Numbered from the stretch's first letter, positions 7,534 to 19,351 are shown. The stretch is DNA of 64,000 nucleotides from Burkholderiales bacterium (GCA_016703325.1 JADJCH010000017.1:62001-126000); one strand, 5' to 3'. Notes: generated by a model from the sequence alone, not told the origin. Numbers and translations are program-made.

Positions 7534-8925
7534 ATGAATCCTGCCGGCGCCCTGCTTTCCCCCATCCCATCTCACCCCCCGGCGGCAAATCTGCCCCGGC
7601 TGAGCTGGGTTGAAGACGGCCGCGGCTGCAGCGCCGCCTGGCGCTCCGAGCGGGGCGTCGCTCCACCGAAACGTGTGGAGGTGGTGGACGACACCCTGCC
7701 GGCCGATGTGGCCTACCGCCTGGCCTGCGCCGGCACGGCGCTGCTGTGGCGGGGGGATTTCCACAACGCCCGCCAGCTGCTGCAGGCCCTGCAGCGCCGC
7801 ATCGACCAGGTGCCCGAGCGCAAACGCCGCGGCCCGGCGGTGCAGGAGGCTGCGCCGGCATCGCCGAGCGAGCGCTTTCACCGCTACCGCATGGCGCAGG
7901 GCCAGCGCGCGCGCATCCTGGGTGCGCTGCTCATCCCCTTCGCAGCCGACCACAGCGTGCCGCTGCGGCGCGCGCCGGACGTGCGCAGTGCCTGTGCCGA
8001 GGCCTGGGGCGCCCCGACGACGGGAGCGGCGCTGCCAGCGGATGCGGCCAGCCCGGAGGCCGTCGGCGCGGTGGTGGCTGGCGTGGCAGCGGCGGGCCCG
8101 GTGGTCGCCGTGGCCTCCCTGCGCGAGCTGCTGGGCATCGTCGCGGCGCACGAGTGGCGCCGCCGCGGCATCGAGCTGCCCGCCCTGGCGAAGCTGCCGC
8201 AGTCGGGAGGCCGAACGACGGACAGGTCGGCAGGCAGTTCGGCAGACAAGTCGGCCGGCGAGCGCGGCCGCATCCACCCGCACTACGGCGTGTTTTCCCC
8301 GGTGCGGGGCGAGTACGTGGACCTGGTCGCCCAGGCGTCCTGGCCCGGCGGTGTGGTGCCCACCCTGGCCTTCGACCTGGGTGCAGGCACCGGGGTGCTG
8401 TGTGCCGTGCTGGCGGCACGCGGGGTGCCGCAGGTCATCGCCACCGAACTCGACCCCCGCGCGCTGGCCTGCGCGGCCGACAACCTGCAGCGCCTGGGCT
8501 TCAACGACCGGGTGACGCTGCAGGCGGCTGATCTGTACCCGGTGACGGTCGACGCGGCCGGGCACCCCCTGCGCGCCGATCTGGTGGTCTGCAACCCGCC
8601 CTGGCTGCCGGGGCGGCCGGCCTCCCCGCTGGAGCACGCCATCTACGACGAAGGCAGCCGCATGCTGCGCGGCTTCCTGGCGGGCCTGTCCGCCCACCTG
8701 CGGCCGGGTGGCGAGGGCTGGCTGATCCTGTCCGACCTGGCCGAGCACCTGGGCCTGCGCTCACGGCAGGAGCTGCTGCAATGGATCGAAGCGTCCGGCC
8801 TGCGGGTGCTGGACCGCCTGGACATCCGCCCGCGCCACCCCAAGTCCAGCAGCACCGACGACCCGCTGCACTTCGCCCGCCGGGCGGAGGTCACTTCGCT
8901 GTGGCGGCTGGCGGTGCAGGGCTGA
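7534..8925 (+). CDS. Class I SAM-dependent methyltransferase, HemK/PrmC-like (NPPW motif)
   Basis: A 463-residue protein. The C-terminal half is a Rossmann methyltransferase: motif I 'AFDLGAGTGVLCAVLAARG', acidic 'ATELDPRAL', and the catalytic motif 'VVCNPPWLPG' typical of enzymes that methylate planar nitrogens (Gln of release factors, adenine, guanine in rRNA). The N-terminal ~200 residues are unlike PrmC and may recognise the substrate. An Asp/Ser/Arg-rich linker lies around residues 225-245. ATG 7534 is preferred over a TTG three codons upstream. The gene is divergent from TerC, and about 190 bases separate its start from the riboswitch. Confidence 0.8.
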   Translation: MNPAGALLSPIPSHPPAANLPRLSWVEDGRGCSAAWRSERGVAPPKRVEVVDDTLPADVAYRLACAGTALLWRGDFHNARQLLQALQRRIDQVPERKRRGPAVQEAAPASPSERFHRYRMAQGQRARILGALLIPFAADHSVPLRRAPDVRSACAEAWGAPTTGAALPADAASPEAVGAVVAGVAAAGPVVAVASLRELLGIVAAHEWRRRGIELPALAKLPQSGGRTTDRSAGSSADKSAGERGRIHPHYGVFSPVRGEYVDLVAQASWPGGVVPTLAFDLGAGTGVLCAVLAARGVPQVIATELDPRALACAADNLQRLGFNDRVTLQAADLYPVTVDAAGHPLRADLVVCNPPWLPGRPASPLEHAIYDEGSRMLRGFLAGLSAHLRPGGEGWLILSDLAEHLGLRSRQELLQWIEASGLRVLDRLDIRPRHPKSSSTDDPLHFARRAEVTSLWRLAVQG

Positions 8926-8940
8926 TGCCCGCGCTGCGGC

Positions 8941-11900
8941 TCAGCCGCAGGCCGCCAGCAGGCGGCCGATCAGGTGCATCCAGGCGGCCAGCGTCGGCCG
9001 GTCCAGGAAGAGGCGGTCGGCCGGGCCGCTGCCGCTGCCTGCCTGAGCCAGCACCGCGCTGAGGGCACTGCGGGCGGCTTGGCCGTCGCTGCAACGCTCG
9101 GCGGCGGGTTCGGACACCGCGCCGTCCAGGTCCAGCCAGGCTTCCTCGATGCCGCCTTCGGCCATCAGTTGCAGCACCGGCCCGAAGGGTGGAACGGGCA
9201 CGGCAGCGTCGGTCGCACCCTCCGCGGCCACCGCCGGCCGCACGCTGCGCAGGCGCCGCGCCAGGGTGTCGGCCGGGCCGATGCGGTCCAGGTGGATCAC
9301 CCCGGCCGCCGCATCGTCCAGTTGCAGGGCCGGCAGCACCGGGTCCGCCACCAGGGCGATGCGGCAGCTCGGGTGTTCCCGGAACCGGGCCGCAACCAGG
9401 CGCAGGGCCTCCGGATCGATGATCCGGGCGAAGGCCAGCGCCGGGATGCCTTCGGCATCCAGCCGGGTGGTCAGCGCCGTGATCACCTCGGGCCCATGGC
9501 AGCAGACCACCAGCCGGGTGTCCGGCGCGTGTTGATGCACCTCGCGCAGCAGGCCCAGCAGGGTGTCGAACTTCGGGCCCCGCTCGAAGGACTCGCCCAC
9601 GCAGGCGGCATGCATCTCGCGCAGCGCATCGCGCAGCTCGGCCTGCTCGCGGCTGGACAGGTCGCCCAGGCGCATCCAGCGGCTGCGCAGGGCTTCCAGC
9701 CGCGCCCGGGCGGCCTCGTGGCGCTGGCGCTGCACCGGCAACATGGGCAGGCCGTGGATGTCGTCACCCGCACAGACCGGCAGCGCAGACCCCGGCGCCG
9801 GGCGGCGACGCAGCAGCAGCGGCAGCAGCGTGTCGCCGATGTGCTCCAGGTCCTGCCAGGCCAGCGCTGCGGCGCCAGCATCGTCGGCCGCGCCTTCGAC
9901 GCCATCGGCAGCCATGGCGGCCGGACGGGTGTGCTGGCGCAGCAGGCGCTCGGTCGGCCCCAGGCGCAGCGGATCCAGCCACTCCAGCAGCTGCACGATG
10001 GACTCCGGCGCATGCTGGGCCAGCGGGCTGCGCAGCAGCACCAGCAGTGCGGGCACCTCCAGCGCCTGCAGCGCCGACGCGATCGGGCCCGACCAGGGGG
10101 GCATGTCCAGGCTGCCTTCGTCCACCAGCAGCAGTTGGGGAGCCCAGGCCTGCCAGGGGGCGATGCCAGGGTCGGCCACCAGGTCCTCCAGCGCGACCAG
10201 GCGCAGCTGGGCCACGCAGGCACTGCCACCGCCACCGGTACCGACGCCAAGCTGCAGCACGGCGCCGCCGCTGCTGTCCAGCGTCAGGCCCAGCAACTGC
10301 TGCAACAACCGCTTCCAGCGGCGCTGGCGATCGGCCGGTGCGGCGATCAACACCCGCTCCACGCCGAAATAGCGCACCTGCAGCACCAGCGCCCCCAAGG
10401 CCTGGGCGGCCTTGCCCAGGCCGGCATCGTCGGCCAGTGCGCAGCGGCCGGCACAGGCGGCCAGCAAGGCGGCCTCGGCCTGGTGGCGGTTGAGGGGCTG
10501 GGCCAGCAGGCCCAGCGGCGCCGGCTGGCGCAGCGCGGCGCATTCCGGCCCGTCCGGCAGGGCGGTTTCCAGCACCAGCACACGGCGCTGGGCATCGTGC
10601 ACCTCGGCCAGCACCTCCCAGGCTTCGGCGTCCACATCGATGCGGTGGCCTGCCTCGGCCGCCGCGGCCAGCAGGGCCTGCAGGCCGGCGGCGTCGCCCA
10701 GCGGCCAGTGACCGGCAGCATCCAGGGCCGCTTCGGCGCGCTGGCGCAGTGCGGCAGGGCAGCGCCGGCCCGGCAACCAGGCCAGGTGGCGGGCCTGGCC
10801 CTCGCTGCGCAATGCGAAGTGGCTGTGCAGCGGGGTGGGGTCGGGCACCGGGGCCGGCGGGGGTTCGGCAATGAAAGCCTCGACATCGGCGTCGGCATCG
10901 ATTTCTGCGTCGACATCGGCGTCGAAAGCAGCCTCGAACTCGTCTGGGGCATGCCCTTCTGCGTCGGATGCTGCCGGCGCCGCGGCTGCGGGCGTCTCGC
11001 TGAGCTCTGCGGCCGCGGCAGCCAGGGCATCGGCCGCGGCGCGTGCGGCAGCACGGCCCGCCCTGCGCCGCCTGGACCGGGACGAAGGTGCAGCAGAGGT
11101 GTCTGCGGCCTCAGGCTCCGCTTCCACCGCCTCGGCGACGGTGGGCACGACCGGCACGTCGGCCTTTTCGGGCGTCTCGAAGGATTCGGTCACGGCCTCC
11201 GCCGCCGGGGCCGGGGCTGGGGCCTCGACGTGAGGCTCCACCGCTTCGGCAGCGACCGAAGGCACCGCATCGTCGGCGTTCGCCTTGCGGGTCCCGCGGG
11301 TGCGTGCCGGCGCTTTTCTGGCCGGCTTCTTCTCGGCCGGGGTGCTGGCGGCAGTTGCCTTCCGCGAATCTGCCTTCTGAACGAGTGATTCGGCCGCTGG
11401 CGCCTCGGGAGCGGGCGGCTCCGCAGCCGGCACCTGCACCTGCACCTTCACCTGCACCCCGGACGGCGCAGCCTCCGGTGCCGGGCGGCTCGCGGCAGTG
11501 GCGCCGCGGCGCGGCCGTTTGGCGGGAGCAGGAGCAGCGGGAGCGGGAGCAGCCGCCACTGGGGTGACCGGTGCCACCTCAGGCGCCCCCTCGGCGACCG
11601 GCCGCCGGGGTTTGGCCGCCACCTTGCGGGGCTTGGCCGCGGGGGCTGCAGCGGCCTTGGGGGTCGGCGACGGGGCCGCTTCCACCGCAACAGGCTTCGC
11701 GGGCGCTGGGGCGGGAGCCGCCGCCGGCTTCACCGAACGGCCCTTGGACAGCGGCCCGGCTGCCGGCTTCGGATCGGACGCTGCCTGGCTCTGCTTTCGG
11801 GCCGCCGTTCTGGCGACCGGGGTCACCGCAGCAGTCTCGACAGGCACTGCAGGCAGCGTGGCGGCGGGCGGAGCCAACTTGCGGGCGGCGGTTTTTGCCG

Positions 11901-12441
11901 CGGTTTTGGCCGAGGTCTTGATGGCGGCTTTGGCGGCCTCTTTTTTTGCCGTTTTCTCAACCGTTTTGGCGGGGGCCTTGGCTGCGGCTTTCACTGCAGC
12001 CGGAGCCACCTTCTTGGTGGCAACCTTTTTGGCCCCCTTGTTGGACGCAACCTCGACTGGCGTGGGAACGGGCACCGGCGCAACCTTGCGGGCCGCTTTG
12101 CCTGGAGCCTTCGCCGCCGTCTTTCCGGCCGTCTTCGCTGCGGCTTTGTCAGCCCCCTCGCCAGCCGTCTTGCTGACCGTCTTGCCGGCTGCTTTGACTG
12201 CAGATTCGGCTGCCGCTTTGACTGCCGTCTTGCGCGCCGACTTCCCCGCGGGAGGCGCCACCGGGCTCGGATCCGCTGCCGCGGTTGCAGCCGATGTGCG
12301 GGCTCGCGACGAGCGCTTCGCCGCAGCCGGTGCCACAGGCGCAACCGCTGCGGGGGGCGGCACAGGCGAAGAGATGGCGGGCGCGGCGGAGGTGTCGGCC
12401 GACGGCTGGATTCGCGCTCGGCGCGAGGTGGAGGAAGGCAT
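8941..12441 (-). CDS. Histone-H1-like Ala/Lys-rich tail fused to a degenerate SNF2-type helicase core
   Basis: About 1,166 residues from the ATG at 12441. Residues ~40-250 are low-complexity Ala/Lys/Pro repeats ('KTAAKAPGKAARK' style) like histone H1, AlgP or HctB tails that bind DNA non-specifically; ~250-550 are Pro/Ala/Glu-rich. The rest lines up with SNF2 helicases: 'LADDAGLGKAAQALGAL' at ~666 equals motif I (Lys kept, Thr changed to Ala), 'LLLVDEGSLD' at ~771 equals motif II with DEGS in place of DEAH, and near 970-1080 'KFDTLLGLLREV', 'ARIIDPEALRLVAARF', 'VIHLDRIGPADTLARRLRSVR' equal the second RecA lobe with motifs V-VI eroded. ATP hydrolysis may be weak or lost. The true start is uncertain; ATGs at 12585 and 12441 both fit. 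Confidence 0.7.
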   Translation of the reverse strand: MPSSTSRRARIQPSADTSAAPAISSPVPPPAAVAPVAPAAAKRSSRARTSAATAAADPSPVAPPAGKSARKTAVKAAAESAVKAAGKTVSKTAGEGADKAAAKTAGKTAAKAPGKAARKVAPVPVPTPVEVASNKGAKKVATKKVAPAAVKAAAKAPAKTVEKTAKKEAAKAAIKTSAKTAAKTAARKLAPPAATLPAVPVETAAVTPVARTAARKQSQAASDPKPAAGPLSKGRSVKPAAAPAPAPAKPVAVEAAPSPTPKAAAAPAAKPRKVAAKPRRPVAEGAPEVAPVTPVAAAPAPAAPAPAKRPRRGATAASRPAPEAAPSGVQVKVQVQVPAAEPPAPEAPAAESLVQKADSRKATAASTPAEKKPARKAPARTRGTRKANADDAVPSVAAEAVEPHVEAPAPAPAAEAVTESFETPEKADVPVVPTVAEAVEAEPEAADTSAAPSSRSRRRRAGRAAARAAADALAAAAAELSETPAAAAPAASDAEGHAPDEFEAAFDADVDAEIDADADVEAFIAEPPPAPVPDPTPLHSHFALRSEGQARHLAWLPGRRCPAALRQRAEAALDAAGHWPLGDAAGLQALLAAAAEAGHRIDVDAEAWEVLAEVHDAQRRVLVLETALPDGPECAALRQPAPLGLLAQPLNRHQAEAALLAACAGRCALADDAGLGKAAQALGALVLQVRYFGVERVLIAAPADRQRRWKRLLQQLLGLTLDSSGGAVLQLGVGTGGGGSACVAQLRLVALEDLVADPGIAPWQAWAPQLLLVDEGSLDMPPWSGPIASALQALEVPALLVLLRSPLAQHAPESIVQLLEWLDPLRLGPTERLLRQHTRPAAMAADGVEGAADDAGAAALAWQDLEHIGDTLLPLLLRRRPAPGSALPVCAGDDIHGLPMLPVQRQRHEAARARLEALRSRWMRLGDLSSREQAELRDALREMHAACVGESFERGPKFDTLLGLLREVHQHAPDTRLVVCCHGPEVITALTTRLDAEGIPALAFARIIDPEALRLVAARFREHPSCRIALVADPVLPALQLDDAAAGVIHLDRIGPADTLARRLRSVRPAVAAEGATDAAVPVPPFGPVLQLMAEGGIEEAWLDLDGAVSEPAAERCSDGQAARSALSAVLAQAGSGSGPADRLFLDRPTLAAWMHLIGRLLAACG

Positions 12442-12707
12442 CGCGGACGGTGTGGGGCTCAGGCTCCCGGCCGGTCGAAGGGTCGGACCGGCCCGGGCGG
12501 GCACTGTGGGGACTGTAGGCGCTGTGAATGGGGGGCTGCCGGCCTGGCGGAATCGGAACACACGCAGACTGCAGCGGCCGCGCATCCTAGCCGCTGTTGA
12601 GCCTCCACCCGGCAACCGGTTGTGCCACCCTGCGCCGCGAGATGGTGGGCGTGACTTTGTGAGGCCGCTCTTCCAGGGGGCCATCCACCCCCGCAGCGCC
12701 GGAAAGG

Positions 12708-14189
<1,482 letters not shown>

Positions 14190-14207
14190 GGTGGGAGTCG
14201 GGTTGGC

Positions 14208-14298
14208 AAATCCCCCCTGCCCCCCTTTTTCAAAGGGGGGTGAACACGGGGCGCTTTCTTGTTTCCCCCCTTTGAAAAAGGGGGGTTAGGGGGGATTT
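14208..14298. repeat. Large imperfect inverted repeat (palindromic intergenic element)
   Basis: The left arm (14208-14240) reads AAAT-C6-TG-C6-TTTTT-CAAA-G6 and the right arm (14265-14298) is its complement except TAA for TG. The loop is 24 bases. Each arm is itself a small hairpin (C6 TTTTTCAAA G6). Elements of this C6/G6 design are common mobile or REP-like intergenic repeats in diverse bacteria. Sitting between the AraC gene and xylB in an operon it may act as a transcription attenuator or mRNA processing site. Confidence 0.8.
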
Positions 14299-14322
14299 CG
14301 CGGCATGGCCGAGGAGATGTCC

Positions 14323-15258
14323 TCACATCGCCGTCCCGAACCGCACCTCCGCCTGCCTGCGGAACTCGCTGGGCGTCATGCCCTTGATCTCGAGGAAGCG
14401 GCGGTTGAAGTTGGCGACGTTGTTGAAGCCCACCTCGTAGCAGATGTGGGTGATGAGCTTGTCGCTCTCCATCAGCAGCTGGCAGGCGCGGTTGATGCGC
14501 ACGCGGTTGACGAAGTCGGTGAAGGTGTTGCCGGTGGCGCGGCGGAAGAAGCGCGAGAAGCGGCTCTCGCTCATGCCCAGTTCGGCAGCGATGTCTGCGG
14601 CGCTGAAGGGCTGGGCCAGGTCCTCGGTGATGCGGCTGACCACGGCGTCGATCTGGTCGAGCGAGGCGTCGTCGTCCTCGCTCTGCAGCTGCACGCTGGA
14701 GAGCAGCCGGTAGTCGGTGCAGGCCGCCAGGTCGGCCAGGAAGTCGCAGAAGGCGGCAAAGCGCCGCGCCCCCCGCGAGGCCTTGACACGCCCCCAGTGC
14801 TGCTGGGCCCTCTCCCCCTGGCCGAAGAACTCGATGCCGTGGCGGGCCCGCTCCAGCAGCGGCAGCACCTCCGCCAGCTCCGGGATCACCGCCGCGGCGT
14901 TGGCCAGCGGCTCGTGCGGGAACTGGATCACCAGGTCGCGCAGCTCGACGCCGCCCTCCGGCACGTCCATCGACACCCAGTTGTGCGGCAGCCGCGGCCC
15001 GGCGAGCACCAGGTGGCCGGGGTGGAACTGGCCGATCCAGTCGCCGACGAAGGCCTTGCCTGAGGTGGAGGTGATCAGGTGCAGCTCGTACTCGTCGTGG
15101 TAGTGCCAGCGCGCCAGCGGTGTGGGAAAGCCGTGCGACAGGCAGCGTACCACCCCGGTCTCCTCCGGCGCTTCGTAGCCCAGCTGGGGTGAGCGGACGT
15201 AGTCGTGCTCCCGTTCGGGGCGGGTCTGGCGGGGAACGACGCGGGGCTTGGCGGGCAT
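14323..15258 (-). CDS. AraC/XylS family transcriptional regulator of polyol use (MtlR-like)
   Basis: A 311-residue regulator. The N-terminal cupin-like half contains 'ARWHYHDEYELHLIT' and 'GDWIGQFHPGHLVLAGP', a typical sugar-sensing AraC pocket. The C-terminal half has two helix-turn-helix motifs: 'FSAADIAAELGMSESRFSR' and 'ITHICYEVGFNNVANFNRRF', ending 'GMTPSEFRRQ'. It lies inside the operon it should control, 17 bases after the polyol dehydrogenase stop, as with MtlR of Pseudomonas mannitol operons. The start at 15258 (MPAKPRVVPRQ) was chosen because upstream frame overlaps the dehydrogenase. Confidence 0.9.
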   Translation of the reverse strand: MPAKPRVVPRQTRPEREHDYVRSPQLGYEAPEETGVVRCLSHGFPTPLARWHYHDEYELHLITSTSGKAFVGDWIGQFHPGHLVLAGPRLPHNWVSMDVPEGGVELRDLVIQFPHEPLANAAAVIPELAEVLPLLERARHGIEFFGQGERAQQHWGRVKASRGARRFAAFCDFLADLAACTDYRLLSSVQLQSEDDDASLDQIDAVVSRITEDLAQPFSAADIAAELGMSESRFSRFFRRATGNTFTDFVNRVRINRACQLLMESDKLITHICYEVGFNNVANFNRRFLEIKGMTPSEFRRQAEVRFGTAM

Positions 15259-15275
15259 GTCGATCCGTCCGGGCG

Positions 15276-16682
15276 TCAGCCGGCGGCGCGGTGGGTGGCC
15301 ACAAACTGTGCCACCCGTGCGCTGGCGCGGCGGACGGCCTCCACCAGCCGCGTGTCGCCAGCCAGTTCGCCCCAGAGCGGGCGGTCGGCGCAGAAGGCGG
15401 CCACCGGGTCGGCGGCCTCGCAGATGGCATGGGCCAGCGCCGGGTCCATCGCCTGGTCCTGGTAGGTGTAGGGGATCTGCCCGGCGTGCCAGCGCTGCAG
15501 GTAGGCCAGGAAGAGCGCGGGCAGCATCGCCACGCTGTCGATGGTTTCGCCACGCGCCAGACGCTGGCGGAAGGTGGGCGCGATGAAGCCGGGAATCTTG
15601 CTGAAGCCGTCCATCGCCACACGCTGGTTGGTGTCGCGGATGGCCGGGTTGCCGAAGCGCTCCAGCACCACGTCGCGGTACTTCGGCAGGTTGAGGGGAC
15701 ACGGGTGCTCGGGTGTGTCCAGCACCGGGATCACGTCGTCGGTGACGTAGTCGTAGGCGAAACGGCGGATCACCGGGTCGTGCGTGCCCTCGTGGATGTA
15801 GAGGGTGCCCACCAGCGTGCCGGCCCAGGCGATGCAGGAGTGCGTGGCGTTGAGCAGGCGGATCTTGGCCTCCTCGTAGGCGTCCACCGACTGCACCATC
15901 TCGACGCCCACCCGCTCCCAGGCAGGTCGGCCGGCGATGAAGTTGTCCTCGATCACCCACTGGATGAAACTTTCGCCCATCAGCGCGGCGGGATCGTCCA
16001 CGCCGGTGGCGGCCAGCACGCGCTCGCGCACGTCCGGCGTCGGGCGCGGGGTGATGCGGTCGACCATCGCGTTGGGGCTGGCCGTGTTCGCCTTCACCCA
16101 GTCCAGCAGGTCGCGGTCGCCGACGAGTTCGATGAACTGCAGCAGGCCACCGCGCGAGCGCTCGCCGTTGTGGCGCAGGTTGTCGCAGTTCAGCAGCGTG
16201 ACCGGGCCGGCGCCGCTGGCCCTGCGGGCACGCAGGATGGCGGTGAGTGCACCGTAGATGGTGGAACCGGGCTGACCGGCGCGGGCGGCGTCGAGGTCGG
16301 CCCGCAGGTCGGCGAAGGTGTCCAGGTCGAGCCGGTTCCTGGCGTCGAGGTAGTAACCGGCCTCGGTGACGGTGAAGCTGATGATCTTCGTGTCGGCACT
16401 CGCGCCCTGGGCGATCAGCCCGGCCAGGTCCGGCGTGTAGGGGATGACGCGGCGGATCGAGGTGATGCGCGTGTAGCGGTGCTCACCCGCCGGGGAAATG
16501 GTCTCCAGCGTGTAGGCACCGCCCTGGGCGGCCAGCGCGGCGAGGGTGTCGGCCATGTCCGGGCGGGTGTTGCCGCCGGCCAGTGACCAGGAGCTGTCAC
16601 CGGTCTGCTGCAGCTCATGCAGGTAGACGGCGAGGTGGGCGCGGTGGAACGAACCCAGGCCGAGGTGCAGGATGACGTTCAT
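15276..16682 (-). CDS. Mannitol/D-arabinitol dehydrogenase family protein
   Basis: A 468-residue long-chain polyol dehydrogenase oxidising mannitol to fructose or D-arabinitol to D-xylulose with NAD+. The N-terminus 'ILHLGLGSFHRAHLAVYLH' is the family's dinucleotide-binding start, 'SFTVTEAGYYLD' and 'LLNCDNLRHNGER' are conserved, and the catalytic pattern Lys-x4-Asn-x2-His is seen in 'KIRLLNATHSCIAWAG'. The overall look is closest to D-arabinitol 4-dehydrogenases (DalD), which would explain the xylulokinase in the same operon, but MtlK also works with both substrates. No phosphate-specific features (MtlD) are present. Confidence 0.9.
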   Translation of the reverse strand: MNVILHLGLGSFHRAHLAVYLHELQQTGDSSWSLAGGNTRPDMADTLAALAAQGGAYTLETISPAGEHRYTRITSIRRVIPYTPDLAGLIAQGASADTKIISFTVTEAGYYLDARNRLDLDTFADLRADLDAARAGQPGSTIYGALTAILRARRASGAGPVTLLNCDNLRHNGERSRGGLLQFIELVGDRDLLDWVKANTASPNAMVDRITPRPTPDVRERVLAATGVDDPAALMGESFIQWVIEDNFIAGRPAWERVGVEMVQSVDAYEEAKIRLLNATHSCIAWAGTLVGTLYIHEGTHDPVIRRFAYDYVTDDVIPVLDTPEHPCPLNLPKYRDVVLERFGNPAIRDTNQRVAMDGFSKIPGFIAPTFRQRLARGETIDSVAMLPALFLAYLQRWHAGQIPYTYQDQAMDPALAHAICEAADPVAAFCADRPLWGELAGDTRLVEAVRRASARVAQFVATHRAAG

Positions 16683-16710
16683 GGTGAGGAAGCGATTCGG
16701 TAGGAGATCG

Positions 16711-17448
16711 TCAGAGGTCGAAGTTCGTCGGCAGCATCACCACGTCGCGGATCGTCATGCCGCGCGGCCGGGTGAGCATGAAGGTGATGACCTCGGCCAC
16801 TTCGGCGGGTTCGATCAGGCTGCCGCTGGCGCGCGCCTCGGCGAGTTTGTCGGCGGGCCAGTCGGCGATCAGTGCGGTGATCACCGGCCCCGGCGAGATC
16901 GCGCCGACGCGGATGCCGTGTTTGAACACCTGGCGCCGCGTGGTCTGCACGAAGCAGTCGATGGCCCACTTGGAGGAGGCGTACACCGGCTCCCAGGGTG
17001 TGGGGTAGTGCGCCGCCAGCGAGCTGGTGACGATGATGTCGCCACAACCGCGCTCGATCATGTGTGGCAGCACGTCGCGCACGTTTTTCATCACCACCGC
17101 GATGTTGAGCTGCAGCATGCGGTCGATGGCATCGTGCGAGGCCTCCACCAGGTCGCCGCCCACATACAGGCCGGCATTGGCATGGAAGATGTCGAGCCGG
17201 CCGGCGAGTTCGAGCACGCGCGGCAGCAGCGACTTGCACTGCGCCGCATCGAGCAGGTCGAGCGCCAGCGGGATGGCCGCGTCGCCCAGCTGCTCGCAGA
17301 GCGCAGTGAGGGCCTGTGCGTTGCGGTCGACCAGCACGACGCGGGCGCCGCCGGCGAGCAGCGCCTCGGCGCTGGCACGGCCGATGCCGGAGGCGGCACC
17401 GGTGACTGCGGCGACCTGGCCGGAGAATGGGAGTGATGTTGTCGGCAT
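16711..17448 (-). CDS. SDR family NAD(P)-dependent oxidoreductase, probable polyol dehydrogenase
   Basis: A 245-residue short-chain dehydrogenase. Cofactor motif 'VTGAASGIGRASAEALLAGG' with 'LVDRNAQ' (the Asp suggests NAD preference), structural 'HANAGLYVGG', catalytic Ser in 'IIVTSSLAAHY' and the Tyr/Lys pair in 'YASSKWAID'. In the Rhodobacter smo operon the gene after smoK is smoS, a sorbitol dehydrogenase making fructose; position and family agree, but substrate is inferred from context only. It begins five bases after the ATPase stop, so the genes are probably translated together. Confidence 0.88.
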   Translation of the reverse strand: MPTTSLPFSGQVAAVTGAASGIGRASAEALLAGGARVVLVDRNAQALTALCEQLGDAAIPLALDLLDAAQCKSLLPRVLELAGRLDIFHANAGLYVGGDLVEASHDAIDRMLQLNIAVVMKNVRDVLPHMIERGCGDIIVTSSLAAHYPTPWEPVYASSKWAIDCFVQTTRRQVFKHGIRVGAISPGPVITALIADWPADKLAEARASGSLIEPAEVAEVITFMLTRPRGMTIRDVVMLPTNFDL

Positions 17449-17453
17449 GGGGT

Positions 17454-18485
<1,032 letters not shown>

Positions 18486-18520
18486 GGGACGACTCCGAAT
18501 TCAGTGGGGGCGGTGGCGGG

Positions 18521-19351
18521 TCACTTGACCGCACCGAAGGTCAGGCCCTGCACGAGTTGTTTCTGGCTGAACCAGCCGAACACGATGATCGGCGCGATGG
18601 CCATCAGCGAGGCGGCGGACAGCTTGGCCCAGAACAGCCCCTCCGGGCTGGAGTAGCTCGCGATCAGCGTGGCCAGCGTGCCGGCCTTGGCGCTGCTGAG
18701 GTTCAGGCTCCAGAAGGCCTCGTTCCAGGCCAGCACCAGGCACAGCAGCCCGGTGGAGGCCATCACACCCATGCCCAGCGGCAGCAGCACATGGCGAAAC
18801 TCCTGCCACAGCGTGGCGCCGTCCATGCGCGCGGCCTCCAGGATCTCCGGCGGGATGTCCTTGAAGCCGGAGTACAGCATCCACACCATGATCGGCAGGT
18901 TGCTCAGCGTGAACACGATGATCAGCCCCAGCTGTGTGTCCAGCAGCTGCGACTGCTGCGCCAGCACGTAGATGGGCACCAGCGCACCCACGGCCGGCAT
19001 CATCTTGGTGGACAGCATCCACATCAGGATGTCGCGCGTCCTGCGGCTGCGGAAGAACGCCATCGAATACGCCGCCGGGGCCGCGATCGCCAGCCCCAGC
19101 AGGGTCGACACCACGCTGGTGACGATGGAGTTCTGGGCGTACAGCAGGTAGTCGCTGCGCTCCTGCACCTCGTGGAAGTTCTCCAGCGTCGGGGTGAAGA
19201 AGATCTCCGGCGGCACTGAAATCGCCTGCAGCTCGGTCTTGAAGGCGGTCAGGAACAGCCAGAACAGCGGGAAGAAGATCAGCAGCGTGACGCCCCAGGC
19301 GACCAGAGTGCGTGCGACCAGCGCGGGGGAGAGGGATTGGGGTCGGCTCAT
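18521..19351 (-). CDS. smoG: Polyol ABC transporter permease (SmoG type)
   Basis: A 276-residue inner-membrane permease with six helices. The coupling EAA loop 'EAARMDGATLWQEFRHVLLPL' (residues ~185-205) docks on the ATPase. The sequence from 'FPLFWLFLTAFKTELQA' to 'QKQLVQGLTFGAVK' is typical of the MalG-like subunit, including the C-terminal 'QGLTFGAVK' end. It lies 131 bases after its partner permease gene; that gap carries a GC-rich intergenic repeat. Confidence 0.93.
   Translation of the reverse strand: MSRPQSLSPALVARTLVAWGVTLLIFFPLFWLFLTAFKTELQAISVPPEIFFTPTLENFHEVQERSDYLLYAQNSIVTSVVSTLLGLAIAAPAAYSMAFFRSRRTRDILMWMLSTKMMPAVGALVPIYVLAQQSQLLDTQLGLIIVFTLSNLPIMVWMLYSGFKDIPPEILEAARMDGATLWQEFRHVLLPLGMGVMASTGLLCLVLAWNEAFWSLNLSSAKAGTLATLIASYSSPEGLFWAKLSAASLMAIAPIIVFGWFSQKQLVQGLTFGAVK

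Noticed and set aside
10347..11388. Long plus-strand frames opposite the SNF2-like gene (up to 804 codons from 8974)
   Set aside because: They are antisense shadows caused by high GC and the Ala/Lys repeats. They are Gln/Arg/Gly-rich with no recognisable domain, while the minus frame shows SNF2 motifs.
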